A stretch of 64,000 bases of DNA from Caprimulgus europaeus (GCA_907165065.1 OU015541.1:2914001-2978000); one strand, 5' to 3'. Positions 10,000 through 24,237 are shown, counted from the first letter of the stretch. Program-made: numbers and translations. Notes: a model not told the origin generated them from the letters alone.

Positions 10000-12900
10000 T
10001 CATCTGTCATCTCTAAAGCTTTTGGCTACAACCTTTTTGTGACTTGTGGGGGAAAAAAAAAACCCAACAAACCAACTTATAAATAAAGTGTGGGGGTGGG
10101 GGAAGTGACTAATGGAGTGCAATAATTAAACACAGCTCCCAAAAAAGCTGAGCATGTTTCTTTAGCAATCAGCACCCTGCGTGAGGGGTGAGAACGCCTT
10201 CAGGATTTTCCAGGGCTCAGTTACTGTGGAGCATTAGTATGAGGGGCAGAAGGATCTGGCAGGATGTGACAGATCATGTTTTTATGTGATCTAGTCAACA
10301 CACAGGCAAAATACTGGGGTTTTTTGATATGCACAGGCCTGGGTGGTGGAGCTGAAGCAGGCAATGAGCTCTTGTTGCCTCATATTGCTCCTCAATGAAG
10401 GAGTGTTTAGAGCTGTGACGAAATGTAGGGCAAGGACTAATACTGGCAGCAGAGCCAGAGTGTTACACATTCACCTGGGCCACTAGATTCACAGGCAAGG
10501 CCACCAGCTTTCCCCAGACATGAGAAGGCACTAAATAAAACTGGTAACCAGCTTGGAAAACTTCTGCTCCAGCTAATAATACTTGCAGGATAAAATCCCG
10601 GAATCAATATATCCCACATGCCAAATAGAACCATTTGTATCCACTTGTTCCCTCTCTGGTTCCATTAATAAAGGCAGCTGAAGAAATACCCAGAACATTT
10701 CCTTTCAGAAATCTCCCCAAACTTAGTGACATTTAGAATCACACGAGGCAGCTGCAGCGTGAGATAAGTTAAATGATGTATTCAGAAATGGCTCAGTTTG
10801 GAAGGTTGCATCTTTCATAGCAGCCTGGCACCCAAATCTGTGTTGTGTTCTTCAGATGTGGAATCACTCTTCCTCCTGGTTTACATATATTGATGAACAC
10901 TCTTGAAAGATGGCCGGATTTCTGTATAGCACAGGGCTTTCTTTTCCTGACACATGGATCCATCTGCCAACATCACAGACCTAATTAGTCCTCTCTTTAT
11001 TTCTATTCACTGGTAGTAAGCACGTGGCATCTTTCCACGAGCCTATAAATCCTTGCTCTACCCAGACATATACCATATTGTGATGGGTGGGTTATAACAT
11101 CAGTGAAACCAGCAGTTGTGGTTGTCTTTCCATGAAGGTTTAACATCATGATAGCCAAAACAAGAGAGACCATGACCCAAAACACAACAGGCTGGCACAG
11201 CAAGGCTGGGGATGCAGTTCAGAATTTCCCAGCCCTCAGCTACCATGTCCCCATCCCCTAAGAGCCCCAAAAACTGCTCCTGGGTCAATACAAATTGTTT
11301 ATAGGGCCATCGTTGAAACTGGATTTGTGTAATGGTCAAAAAAAAATACCCAGTGTAGAAGCTTGGTCATAAAGGCAGAAGTGATTTGTGCAGTTTAATA
11401 TAATACAGCAAGGGCTAAGAGAAAGAAATGGCAGGGACACAGTGAGCCCTGGAGACCCAGCTTTGAGAGAGGAGAATTAGGAAATCCTTTAAATAAAACA
11501 GAAAGAGGGTAGAGCCATACCTGCCTTCAGTTTTCCTCCAAACAGAACAACACACATCTCCTCCCAAATCTGGTCATCCCTGCAGGTCAAAAATATTGTG
11601 TTGAGCATGCACTAGAGGTTATTTTTCTTCCCATGCTGGGGAGAGTTATTTGGAAGCCTCCTGCTGGTGTTAAATTAAATTACCCATACAAATAGCACCG
11701 GAGGTGACGGACAATAGATCCCACTGGTTTGCACACAGGCTGCTCTGTAATGGACTGAATGGTAGAGCTATTGTAACATGCCCTGAAAGGCACCTATTTA
11801 GGTTAGATCACATCAAACTTCCACCTGGTTGCAAGTTACTTTATGTCTAGACCTCCCCTGCAAAAATATCCAGTTTCTGCTGTGCAAGAGCTGAGCCTAT
11901 CAAATACCTAAGGAGTTAGTAGCAAAGTACCTTAATTACTCTTATGATGTTACTTGAGTTTCCACTTATTTTGCTAAAAATCCATTTCAGTGTCTATATT
12001 CAAACTTCTAACATTTTAAAAGAGTGTTTCTTGTGAAAAAAACAAACAAAAAAAAAACCAAAAACCTTGCCTGCTCAACAACTACCTTCTTTCTTAAATA
12101 CCTTTCTTACTTTGCAAGGTTACTGCTCCTTTCAAGATTAAAACAAGAAGTTAGAACAAGTGAGAGAATGAATTTTCCTGGGAAAGCTAAGAAAATTCAT
12201 ATTCCATCAAGCTTACCAGCAAGCAGCATCTCAGGGACCAGTGATGCCAGGTATGTAAAATGCTCGAAATTTATCATGAGGAATATCTACAGGGCTTGTG
12301 TTGCTAGAAAAACAGGAACAGCAAAAGGCTTGGCAGTCTGATGTTCTATCAGGGCTGTGGGTGTCATTACTGGATTTGTACCCACCAAAGAAAGGCACAG
12401 ATAGGACCAGAGGAAAATTGAAGTCTGATTTTTTAAAACCAGAGTCTCTCTAAGCCAAATTAACCCCTGATGTAAGCTCACTAAAGTCAATGGTGCTAGT
12501 GGGCAACCAGAGTTAACCTGGCTCTTTGGCTTTGTTTTCCACTGATTTTAGAGGAGACAGCTTGTTTTTACCTTGCTGGTCAAGAGAGAGTGTGAGGATT
12601 AATAGCCAATTCAAGGCTGTAAAGTGCTGCATTGCTGTGAAGTATTTAATTTAGATCCTTTTTGTGTTTCTGGGGACATAACTGTCTACAGGAAAAAAAG
12701 GAAAGGTGCAGCCAGAACTTGCAGTGATGTAAAAAATTAGCAAAAAAAGAAAAAAAAATAAGGCAAGAGAATGAAACAACAACAAAAACCTATCAGAAAG
12801 TGTGAAATTCACCTGGATCCCTCCGAAGGGGTTAGCACATTTGTGTGATTAGAGTCATATTTATAGGAAAATCTTGTCACTTCTCCTCACACTCTGTGGG

Positions 12901-15900
12901 GCTGTAAAACACATCACTGCTGCTCTCAGTTTTTGGAAGAGCTGCTGAAAACAGGAGAACGTGTGCAGGAAGGACAGAATCTGGGGTTCAGGAGGGTCCC
13001 CCAGCCCAAGGTCCCATCTCTGCGCGGGCATGGGCTGCACTCACTGAATCACAGTGAGATGCTGACATCCATGTGCCAAGGGATTGCACAAGGGGCACTT
13101 TGCTGGAAGAACACCAGCCGAAATGCTTTTGGATGCTGCTCCAGAGGCTTTGCCCTCTGTCATGGGAGAGAGCTGGTAAAGGAGGATGCTCTCATTTTGC
13201 CTCTGGCCATGGTTTGCAGTGCCAAAGTGCTGCAGAGGGGCTGGGGAAGCATCGTCTTTCTTACCTAAAAGGTCCTGAATAATGTACAAGAGCAGGATTT
13301 CCTCCTGGGACCAACCTGTAGGAAAACAGCTGGTATTAAAATAAACAAACAAACAAAGGCTCCATTAAAACTTGACATCCTCAAGAACAGGACCTTGTCC
13401 AAATGTAAACTTAAAAATCTCAGTGATGTCCAAAAGAGTAATAAAATCTAGTAGGCAGCAGTTGTGATTTCCCAAGCACTTTGTGTGCTGCTCAGGCATG
13501 AGTGGTTGCATGAATAAAAGGGAGAGTGAGGGAGAACCAGAGGGAGTCGGAGAAGAGGTAAAGAGGCAAAATGAAAAGGAAGAAGAGCCCAAGTCTGTGC
13601 TGGTGATCTTGCCTGCTCATCTAAATTGATATTTGATTTTTGAGCATATCACAATGCAGCATTGACAGATCTATTTCTCTTGCAGGGCTGTCTAGTTTCA
13701 TACATTTCAGGTTGCTGGTACTACATTGTGAAACCTCACCCAACCCATTCTTCCCAGCAGGAGCTCCTCAGGCAGAAAAGGAGATATTTCTTTCTCCAGT
13801 TGTCACAGGGATGTGTTGGGCAGCTAATATATATATAAATTTAAAAAAAGAAAAAAAATAGAAAAAAAAAAAAAGGCATGCAGAAAATAGCCAGAGCTCT
13901 GAACCAAAGATAAAAGCCTAAACAAGTGCACTGAAGTGTAAGGTTAAACAGAGAGGGAAAAGCCATTAGGGACAGTAGAGCTTTGGAAAAGAGTAGAAAT
14001 AATTCTTAAGGAGAAAGGGGTGGTGAAGTATATGTTAAAGAAACAGGAGTCAGAAAAACATGAACAGCTACTGTTGGAGCTCAAAACAACATAAAGTATT
14101 TTCCCTGGTCAAAACTGACTCGGGCTGAGATCTCTGGTTCTGTAGTAAGATGCTACTCCTCATTGTAAACTCCCTCAGTAAGATGCTACTCCTGATTGTA
14201 AACTCCCTCACAAGGCCTGGCTGCCTGAACACAAACAGAAGCAACGATGTCACCACAAAATAATAAACCAGCAATCGTTTTGTTGCCTTGTCACACATTA
14301 CAGCTAATTATTTAATGACTCTAATTTAAAGTTTTACTGGATTCAGCATCAAAGCATAAAAATCTAGTGATTGCAGTGTCAGAAAGGAATAATATAATTA
14401 ACGTATTTAGTAGTAACATATTAAACTGTTGATTGCACTGCATTAATCGGCAGAGATGATATGATACATGGGAAGCTACATGAAATACAGGTCTGGATGG
14501 GCCTGTGTTGTCTTCCTCCCTGTGCCATCAGCTGCACATCCGTGGAGTATCTATCTATTCATAGATACATGCCCCAGATTGAAGTATTTAAATAAATCAA
14601 GGTCTAATTCCCTGAGTTATCCACAACACACCAAATTCAGAAGCAGTTGGGTAGTCAAATTCTTGAAGCAACAAGCCCTTTATTTTGACAGTACCCTCCA
14701 AAATTGGCTTGCTGATCACCAGGTAATTAGAAGTAAAGAAATTGCTTCTGCCTGACATAACCTCATAACATTTATTTTTTTTTCCTTCATTGCTCCAGAG
14801 CCTGGCAGCCAACAGAGGGAGCACAAATTCCTGAGCAGCTCTACATGCCTGGACTCTGCCATCCCCTCGGCTGAGTTCGATTGTTGATCATGCTGGCACA
14901 CAAACTAGGAGGCAGCAAAAAGCACCAGCCTTGGAGGAATAATGTGCTCTGAACTCCCTTCCCCTGTGACAGGACGTGGAGCAGCTCAGCTCTACAGAGA
15001 ACCCTACTCTAAATAAGAGCTGTGATCTGAAAATATGAACGTGAAGCAAGACATCAGGAAAGAAAAGGCCAGTCTGGAAAGAAAGGATGCAAAGCAGTGA
15101 GAAAGGATAAGGGTTTATATTTTTAAGCTTAAGCTTTTCTACCAAATATTTCCCTGGTCACAAAGGGAGAGAGCAAGATGGAAAGGATGTCAGGTGAAAC
15201 ATACAGGCAAAAACCGACACACATGTCTAATAATTACAAATCACACTAATTCATTATTTCAGATTAATTTCTGTCTCAAAAAAAACCACTATATATTCTT
15301 TTTTCTCCCTTAGTAAGCACAGTGGCCTGCTTGCCTTTCTTATGAGACAAGTCACATTCTCCAGCATCATGCAAACACAGCCCCACAGCAGAAATGGTTC
15401 CTGCACCAGTCTGGTTTCCACATCTATCCAAAAGCAGTTTGATCTCCAGCCACCTCTGCAATACTTAAATAAGTGTTTTTTATGGCAGAGCTGTTTCTTT
15501 ATCCCAGCTGAAAATGCCATTATACTATAGCTTTATCTAAAAGCTATGGATTATTGTCAGTATGCACAGACACAGCCAGGTTGGAACATCTCAGTGTGCT
15601 GCTTCTCAGAGACAATCCAGTGCCTGGGCTGCGATCTCAGAGCTGCCCAAACTTTGCAGGGTTTCACAGCAGCAAGTGAGAGACAGCAGAAGGGCACATC
15701 CAGCTGATCCTAGCTGCTAAATTCGAGACTGCCCCAGCTGTGTCTGACTTCTGATCCACACATAAATGAGGTATTGTTGCATGACTAGCACAAACTGTAT
15801 TCTTCAAATTAAAATAAGTCATTTACTTAGGTTTTTTTTCCTCCCAAAATAACATAATTCGAATGTATTATTTGAAAAAAATACATTTTCGTTTTCCACC

Positions 15901-15930
15901 TCACTGCGTCCAATGATTGTGGTGTGATTA
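10000..15930. other. Non-coding, no recognised gene
   Basis: Unique sequence with A-rich patches (12035-12065, 12730-12760, 13843-13874) and one 33-bp tandem duplication listed separately. No CR1 end, RNA gene or plausible exon seen. Confidence 0.45.
14144..14209. repeat. 33-bp tandem duplication
   Basis: Two adjacent 33-bp copies, 14144-14176 and 14177-14209, differ at one base (C versus G after the shared GCTACTCCT). This is a recent local duplication in otherwise unique DNA. Confidence 0.95.
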
Positions 15931-15939
15931 TTAAACACT

Positions 15940-16120
15940 TCATAAATAATAATGTGACATTTTCAGATGGTGTGTCTGATTAAGCAGCCATTCTTCTCTC
16001 GCTGACTGCAGCCGTGGACAGATGAGATTGCTGCAGACGCGGCAATCTTTGTGCCTCCTTCCCTGGGGATCGGGGATCAGAAGTCACCCCTGTAACCCAA
16101 TTAAATCCAAGAGGATATGA
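15940..16120. promoter_or_regulatory. Candidate conserved element
   Basis: Unique block joining an AT-rich part to a CpG-containing part (CTCTCGCTGACTGCAGCCG and GCAGACGCGGCAATC). It includes the E-box CAGATG near 15964. Looks unlike repeats; function inferred only. Confidence 0.22.
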
Positions 16121-16869
16121 GGATATGAGCTGAACACTTCGGGACAGCTCCAAAACTTGCAGCCAGCGATGGGAAATCTTGACATGAACTTCTCGGAACT
16201 GCAGATCTGCCCCATGAACACAGCTTGATGCATTTTCTAGGGAGGATCTTTTACCCAGTGAGTCACTTTCTCTGCAGTGGGGAATGGTTTAACTCAATTA
16301 TGGTTTAGTATTAAGAAGCCTGAGCTCAGAGCAAACGAGCAGTCCCAGATGAAGACAGAACTAAATCCAGGGAACTGAAATGTAAGAGAAGACATGATTC
16401 ATCTGAAAGCATGATGAGAATCTGAGAGATAAATACCATCAATGAGGGATCAGAGTCCTTTGACGTGTTGCAGAGACCCTCTGCAAAAAGTTTACTGCTC
16501 CTTTTTCACAATAAAAAAAAAATAGTAAAGTTATTTATTAAATAAAGAGCCAAAATCCAGTGGCATTTATCCCCTGCTTATTCTAGTGCCTAAAATGCAG
16601 CTGTGCCTCTCAGAGCTGCCATAGAGAGCAGCGCAGATGTCAGTGAAAGGGACAATCCCCTCACCCAAATTCTCTCTTGCCTAGTATAGCATTCGGATGA
16701 GTTAATCCCAGTCGGAAAACCCAAATGCTTCATTTTTTTTCTCAGCACAATCACCATTTCAGAAAAATGACCACAGAAAGCAGCCCCTCTCTATAAACCC
16801 TCCCAACCATCTGTCTGGATATTACTGACCTTTAATATTATGCAGGCAGGAGGTGGAAAGGATGGGATA

Positions 16870-17095
16870 AGAAGGTTGCAGGGGGGAGGTGTGGAAAAAT
16901 GTCATTGCTTTAACAATGGCTTATTGCATTTGGATAATCTCGCTTCTTGTACCGCTGCTAACATGGTAATCTTTCTCCACCTACTGTATGTCAATAATGC
17001 AGTAACCTCGCACTCCCCCTGCATCAATAACGCAACAGCCGCTCGTCGCTTTCAGCGGCACTGATGAATCCGAGAATTGCAACAGCTCAGATGGT
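16870..17095. promoter_or_regulatory. Candidate conserved enhancer, SOX/POU-type motifs
   Basis: Repeat-free block containing a SOX-type site AACAATGG at 16912-16919, a POU-like TTGCAT nearby, and isolated CpGs (CTCGCTTC, CCGCTCGTCGC, GAATCCGAG). CpG is depleted in ordinary non-coding DNA, so its presence in AT-rich sequence may reflect constraint. Motif-based inference. Confidence 0.28.
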
Positions 17096-17099
17096 CCGT

Positions 17100-20000
17100 G
17101 CGAGCTTGTCCCTGCCTCCCACCCTCATTACATTTTAATTTCACTTTAAAGACAGTTTGCCATCAGCATTGTTTGGCTACAGCTTCTGCAAAATAAGACC
17201 AGGCTGGATCTGAACTCAGGAGGTTCCTCAGCTCAGCACAGGTGCCAGGAAATTTTCTATCATCATCAGCGTCGTTTCTTTGTATATTCTCAGGTGAAAA
17301 TTTAAGGCAAGATTTGCCAAAGACTTAACTGGCCAATAGCTCAGTGTATTCTCCAAAGAAGCTGCTCTAAGCTCAGCACTCCTGCAAAAATTCTCTTAAG
17401 CTTCAGTGTAGATTCTCAGCTCACTGTCCCCATTGCAGCCTTTGGATCTGTGCCAAGGGCACTTACACCAGTCCACCAGTTATTGGTTAATCAGTGTTGG
17501 TTTAAAGCATAAACACACACAAGTGCTCTCCACAGACGTGTTAAGCAAATTATGGTTTAAAATAAAAAAAAAAAAGGTATAATAACAACAGCTAAAAAAA
17601 TAGTTAAAGCCAAGTGACGTGACAGGTCAGGGAAAAAAAGAGATCTGAAAGCATAACCAAGTAAGCTTAATATCAGAGAGCATATGGTAAAAAGATCTTG
17701 TAAGAGAATCCTTAATGCTACAGTGGGCCTCACACACTGATTAATATCACCTTCTCTGTAGAGTCTAGCACGGACAGATTCAAGAAGAAGCTGATAATTT
17801 TCAGAAATGCCGCTTCTCGTAATGATAGAAGATGAGGTTTTGTGAGTTATGTTGAGAATTATTGGCAAAGGTTAGGTGATTTCCCACCGGTGCTAGAGGG
17901 AAAACATTGCTCGCAAATTACCAGCATTTGTCAGTACTAATACCACATCCCCCAGCCACCTAAACTGTCAACATTAATAGGTGTCTTTACAGCAAAAAGG
18001 GGTGATGATAGTCAGACTTGATCAGGCCTTGAAATGAGAAGAGGAGCATGATACAGAGAATAAAGAAATGGAAATATGCTTGCAGTGCCTCTTGCCTTAG
18101 CTCCCAACATCCCACCCGTGGCTGTGTGGGTGGCACTGCTTACCACGCTCTGCCAATTAGCACATTTGCTTTCCCATTCACTCTCCTTCCCATCTCTCAT
18201 TCGCTGGGTAGATTTCGTTAAGCCTCTTCCATCCTCCCTTTTTCCAGTGACCATTCTGTTTTCACCCATCTACCAGTGTTTGTTTTTCCTAGAAGCAAAT
18301 GCAAGAGGTGAGATGTTAATGCAAGATGCTTTCTCCAGAAAAAAAAAAATGCAAGATGCAAGGTAGGAAAGGTTTTCTGGTGCCTGGGTACTGCCAGGAC
18401 TCAGTCATTCTCCAACCAGTCCCCCATACAGCCCCTGGGCAAGCAGCCCCCCAGATCCCACTGGCAGGGAGCCCATAGCACTAAACCCCAGGAGGGAGGT
18501 TAGACAAGAGTCCTTGCCAGGCTTCTGGTAACCTCTCTCCCACCTGGGAATAGCAGCAGCAATATCTACCACTTGCCATATCTTGCCTCCTATTCAAACC
18601 TGGAAAGCCTTCAGTATTACTTAGATTGCAAGGTTTGAGTCAGGCTGGGGAGCAGTCCAACATACAATCATCTTGTTTACCTGGTCTGGGGGTGCAGAGC
18701 CTCAATAGCTCCTCAGATAAAAACCACACAGACAGAGCTATGGTTACAGAGGTCTGCACTGCTGGCAGGATAGTCATCATCACTGGTGCCCAGCAATTAG
18801 TAAGTATTTTGCTGAAGAGTTGCTATGGTATTTTCTCTCCTCACTTTCCCTCTGTACATGACATAGTAAAGAACCTGCCATCCACTCCTTCAGCACTTGA
18901 AATTCAGCTCTAGTGACCTGTCTTTGTTTCAAGCAGGCAAAACAAACTGTGACCTTACTCCCTACCTCTTCATCTTTCAGGCTGCCCAGCCCATGACACT
19001 GGGAGCACGGCTCAGCTTTGTCCCTAAGTTAACACCCAGTCTGATGAGTGGTTTGGTACAGCCATGCCCCCACCAAGGAGAGCATATAAAATACAGACAT
19101 CTGCTCTCCTGAGCCCTTCAGCACCAGAGGTAGCATTAATTTAGGTTGGCCACAACCAGAGATAAAAATAATTTCCATTTGACTCCTCCTTCTGTCAAAC
19201 TGAATAAAATATAGTTCACTTATTCACCTCGCCTGGCCCCTTGGTGATTAACATTAGCAAATGCAATCAGCCCCTGGCCACGGCGCCACTCTGCATTAAT
19301 GCAAAACTGGGGGAGGGCTTTGTCCACTATCAGCACAAAAAGAGAGCCTTACCTTTTCATGTGCTTCAGTCTTCACATGGCTGCTAGTGATAAAAAAAAT
19401 AAAAGCCATCAAAAGAGATGGACAGGCCAGTCTAGGCAGAGATAGGAGGGCTTTTTGCTGACTTTCCTGGGAAAAAGGAAAAAAACGTGCAGTGAGCACC
19501 ATGTACATCCTCAGCAGTTCCCACTCACAGAGGAATCGAGGCTCTGGCAGGGTCATAAGCTTCGCTTTCCTAACTCTACTTTTGTGTGTGCTACTACAGC
19601 TTCATCTGCTGCCACCCCATCCCCTCTGCAACACGGCTGCTCTCTCTGGAGCACAGGCTGAGTTTCCCAAGCAGATCCCACCAAGGAGTATGACACTTGG
19701 AAAGAGGCAGAGAAAAGGGTCCCTGCTGGCCCACGGTGCCAGGGAATGCTGACAAATGTTGAGGTCTGGCTCACTTTGATACCCCAGCATCAGCCAAAGC
19801 TACTTTCCCTGGAGGCAGGATTATTTGTACTTCAGACCAGTATTTTTAGCAGTTTTTTCCCATGGTTGCAGATGGCTAACACACCACGAAGTGCAGAATG
19901 GAAGCCCCAGACTCATTTCCCCCACTACTCACCAGCAGTTATCTGCAGACTGAGCACATGGCCTTCCTTACCACATCTCTGCTCAGGCAACTTGGAGTAC

Positions 20001-22030
20001 AGATGTAAATGCTGATTCTGCCAACACCTCTGCATCTAAAGGGCCAAACCCCCAACAACCACAGAACAGTTTGCATCTGAGGAGTGTTTCCTTCTTGGAT
20101 TGTCATCATTGAGCTATGAAAATTTTTAAAGTGCCAAGTTTCATGTTAAATACCTCATTCTAACCCTGTCTGTGATACCTGTTTCTGGGGTACACACCAT
20201 CCACACAAGCATGCAACTGGATAAGCTAAGAATTATTAATCTGGTCTTTGACAATCTCATTCATTGTCTGTGGCAATGGGTGAAATGAAATAAGGTTGGC
20301 AGCTCCTGGAACTGGGCTGTGGGTGTCTCTCTGTGCAGCATTATGGCTTGAAAAACTGCATGCAGAATCTCAGCCCACATTTTGAAGACTTTTTCTTTTT
20401 TCCCTAAAAAATATTTTCTATGATCCACACTTGGATAACCAAAGTTGTTGTTTTAAGGCAGTTGAATTCATTATTCTTCTCAGATAACACTAAATGCTCA
20501 AATACAATTTTTTTCTTTCTTCTTTCCCTATCTTTCACTACACTCTCCTCTCTGGCAAATAGGAGTCCCAAGTCCCTTCTGATCACTAATAACATGGGCT
20601 TTCATACCCTCTTGGAACAAGTGAAATTTCTTTGACGCCTTAACTTTGCACAAATAGATTTTAATGAGAGAATATCACCTTGCCTTGAGCTAACTCTCTT
20701 CCTTTGCTCTTCCAAGGCTTTTGTAGTCATTTCCTTACAACTTGCAGAACATTAAAGTTCAGCAAAGTGTTTGAACACTGCATACCATTTCCCCAGGAAC
20801 TTTGTTTATTCGCTTCAGACTGTCACAGGAGGGACACGCTTTCAAAGATATGATGGAAATCAGGCAAAGGCAGAACATCTTCTGCAACCCTCCATTGTCC
20901 TGACATGGTCTTTCATGTCTGCTTGGGGGATTGCATATAAAAGCACTTCCCATTGGGTGACAACCAGGGTGATGCTACTCATATAAATAAGGCTCTGAAG
21001 TTATGGTGCACTCACAAAGGGTGTGGAAAGCCTTAAGTAGAGCTGGAGTAACATGCACTTGTTGAAGGGATTGGGAGAGCATGGTAAATTAGAGTATCTA
21101 GCTACTTGCCAGAAGATACAGCAGTTGATGTTCAAGCTCACTGTAGACTTAATGAAGACAACAGCCAGAGAGGACATCAGCCTCTAAATTCTGAAATTAG
21201 AAGAGGGTATGAACCTGGAGTTAGGAAATATGTTGTCAAATTCCTCTCCATGCTCCTCCCAGAGCACAAAGCTGAGATGACAGACTGAAAAGCCAGACAT
21301 TTCCCATGCTGTCATTTTGAGACAAGTTCCCAGCACAGAGGGACACCAAGGGACAGACTTTTTTCAGAACAGTTGTCCTCTGGGGTGGAGCAAAGTGTCG
21401 TTGTGAAACATGGCAGAGCATTGAGATCCTGGGCAGATGTTCACTGAACCCATGAGTGGGATTCAGCTGTCCCCCTGCAAACTCTTCCCTTTGCTGATAA
21501 TTTCCTGTAATTAAACCATATGTAAAATTCTTTCACTCTGTCAGAAGCAGAGACCTTCTGCTGCCCATATGCCAGAAAGACAAATGAAGGGCAAAGCTCA
21601 CATGAAGAAGGCAAACTTTTGCTTCTTGATTAAGGAACAGTAAAGATACCTTCCATAAATGCATCTGCTGGTGCTCAGGTGATGTTTTGATATATGAGCA
21701 AGATCTACAGCGAGACACAAGGAGTCCCCAAGAACAGTCAAGAAACAGTTGGTGACCACAGACCCTGTTTCCAGTTCCTCTGTTGCTGTAGGAATGAGAT
21801 GTTATCAGCATCACCCCTTATCTCTGGCACAGGTTACTCCTGCTCAGAGCCTGTACTGTGCTAGAGCTTCCTCCCTCCCCAGGTTTACACCTGTGTGTAA
21901 GGGGACAGGAGCTGTGGGAAGCTGGGAAACAGCCAGACTCTTCTCAGTGGTGGCACTGAAAGGACAAGAGGCAGTGGGCACAAATTGAAGCATAGGAAAT
22001 TCTGTTTAAATACCTAGAAAAAAAAACGTT
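17100..22030. other. Non-coding, no recognised gene
   Basis: Unique sequence. The only structure I note is a short A-tailed insertion flanked by an 11-bp duplication at 18319-18359. No exon or transposon end is recognisable. Confidence 0.45.
18319..18359 (+). repeat. 11-bp direct repeat flanking an A-tailed insert
   Basis: ATGCAAGATGC occurs at 18319-18329 and again at 18349-18359. Between them lie 19 bases ending in a run of A. This is the layout left by LINE-type retroposition of a very short RNA, though slippage could also produce it. Confidence 0.55.
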
Positions 22031-22032
22031 AC

Positions 22033-22200
22033 TGTGAGGATGAAGTGCAGGAACCAATTGCCCAGAGGGGTGGTGGAGTTTCCATCCTTGGAGACATTCA
22101 AAATGTGAGTGGACACAGTGCAAGTAGGTTGAGCAAGGAGGTTGGACTAGATCATCTCCAGAGGTCTCACCACTTCAACCATTCTGTGAGTCTGAGAGAC
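22033..22200 (+). mobile_element. CR1 LINE 3' end, 5'-truncated
   Basis: Typical CR1 3' UTR in forward orientation: a GCCCAGAGGGGTGGTGGAGT block, a CATCCTTGGAGACATTCAAA block, then GGTTGGACTAGATCATCTCC and a terminal CATTCTGTGA. Only the last part of the element is present, as is usual for 5'-truncated avian CR1 copies. Moderately diverged. Confidence 0.9.
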
Positions 22201-22204
22201 AAAT

Positions 22205-24230
22205 CTATATAGAGTATGAGGGAGGGAGCCTAAATTTTAAACACTTAGAAATGTCAAAACTAAATTATTCCAGTTTCTTAAAATACAACAGAAAGGTGGG
22301 TTCTCAGCTTATAGACAATTTATTTCTGCAGACTTGCCAGACAGGAGAGATGAATATTTTGCTTTTGTTGATCTAACTGCACTTCAACAAGTGCAACAAC
22401 AAAAAAATTAAACAAGCTTAAACCTTTCACTGAAGCTACAGTAAATCATTAGTTGATGTGTTTTTTAAAATCATAAATATATTAAAAAAGGGCAAGAATC
22501 TGGAGTTTAGTGCAATAGAAACAGAAAGCTGATTCAGCAGAACCAAATTTATTACGCTTTATCAGCAATATCCACAGTCTTTCTGTGATTAGAGTTGCAT
22601 TGTGTGTAATTATCTTATAGAAATTCTGCTCTTTGATGTGCTTTATCCACCATGCTGAAATACAGTTCAATTCTAGTGGCTTTTCATGGTTGACTGGAAT
22701 TTACATTAATTCCTTTGGGCCTGCAGGGCCAGCCTGGTCTGTGACTAGCAAGCTCTTCATAAATATTCATATATACATATATAAAAATATATATTTAAAA
22801 AAAAAAATCAGTAAAGTCCTAGACATTCTGGCTCAAAAAATAGGGGAAAACAAAGAGTCTGACTTCCCAGGAGTGATCTTTGATTAGTATTCCATAGTCC
22901 ACCCTTTCCTCCCTTTTACCATGAATTAGAGAGTGATTGAAATGTTTACAGTAATTTGCAAGCAGAGGTTACACTCTGCTTTTAATTTAAAATGTCCAAG
23001 CAAATTGAGGAAATTATTTCATCTCAGTTCATTAAGCTTGATTTTTCTCAATCAGGAAAATGTTCTCTTTTTATTTTGCTTTTTAAAGTTCATTGAGTTT
23101 TTCCTTACCCCCTATGCCCACAAATAGTTGCTATCAGCCAGAAAAACTCCAGGTGTTTGGAGGCCAACCTGTATAAGATGCAAATGCTTAAAACTACCTT
23201 GGTTTTGTACCTGATTTTGTGCTTTTGTGGATTTCAGCATGGGGGAAATAATCAACTTCAGGGGGAACAGAATCAATTTTCCAAATAATCACTTAATCCT
23301 TGGGAGATGCTCAGCACCATGCAGGAAGGAAAAAACACTGGAGAGCAATGGAGGACAGAGGTTTAGAGAGTTGGGGTTTTTAATAAGCAAAGCTCATTTT
23401 GCTCCCATGTTTGATAACTAAATGGAGCCTACTCTGATTAAATATGTCCAAATAACTCAGAGTTGTAGCTCTGTACATTTCAGGCAGCAGATCCAGTTTA
23501 AGTGAATATAGAAGACATAATTATCTCTGTTTTGCATGAATCTCACCTCTGTCACCCATCTACAGGTGTTGTTCTGTGGATATGATCTGGTTTTCAATTC
23601 AGTGTCTGACTAGAAGAGATGGAACTTAAACACTTGTCTTAATTCAGAGGTGGAAAAAAGCACGGAGCTAATGAGCAGAATCCATCATTGCAAACTGAAG
23701 GGCCAGGCCACCAGTAGGTCTGATCCCTTCCCAGACCTAGAAAAATCATGGGAAACCGGTGAGTATGGTCCACAGAAACCAAACTGTGACATCAAAGGCC
23801 AGACCTTTGTTTCTGCAATAGCCTCACTCATTCTCTTCAGCAGGACCAGAGGTGGATCCCCATGTACACCAGTGGGCCAAGCTTCTCAGCCTAGAGTGCA
23901 AGTCTCCTTGTCCAGTGTAACTCCAGCACCTTCAAGAGCATGCTGCAGCTTGGGAGCTCATTCCACAGCCAGACCTCACCAGCAGGAACACATGCCCAAC
24001 CTCTTCCTTTATAACTGCAGGGAACGCTTCACCTACCCATTGACTTCCAAGGTGTACATTGAATTTAGATTAGATTCCAGGTCAGTTCAAGGAGGGAAGA
24101 ACATCCTCCATTGCCAACTTGACCTGGTCCTCACCTCTTTCCAGCCAGCACTTTCTGGGTTCGTTATGTTCTTCTTTTCAACTCTCCCTGTGACAGGTTT
24201 CCTGAACAACACAAAATCAACATGCAGATA
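22205..24230. other. Non-coding, no recognised gene
   Basis: Unique sequence with an AT-rich patch at 22770-22810. A 193-codon open frame at 23650-24231 (+) matches no family I know and is discussed among the rejected items. Confidence 0.4.
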
Positions 24231-24237
24231 ATTAATT

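Noticed and set aside
23650-24231. 193-codon open frame on the + strand
   Set aside because: No recognised family, no splice or promoter context. Roughly one frame of this length is expected by chance in six frames of a 64-kb window.
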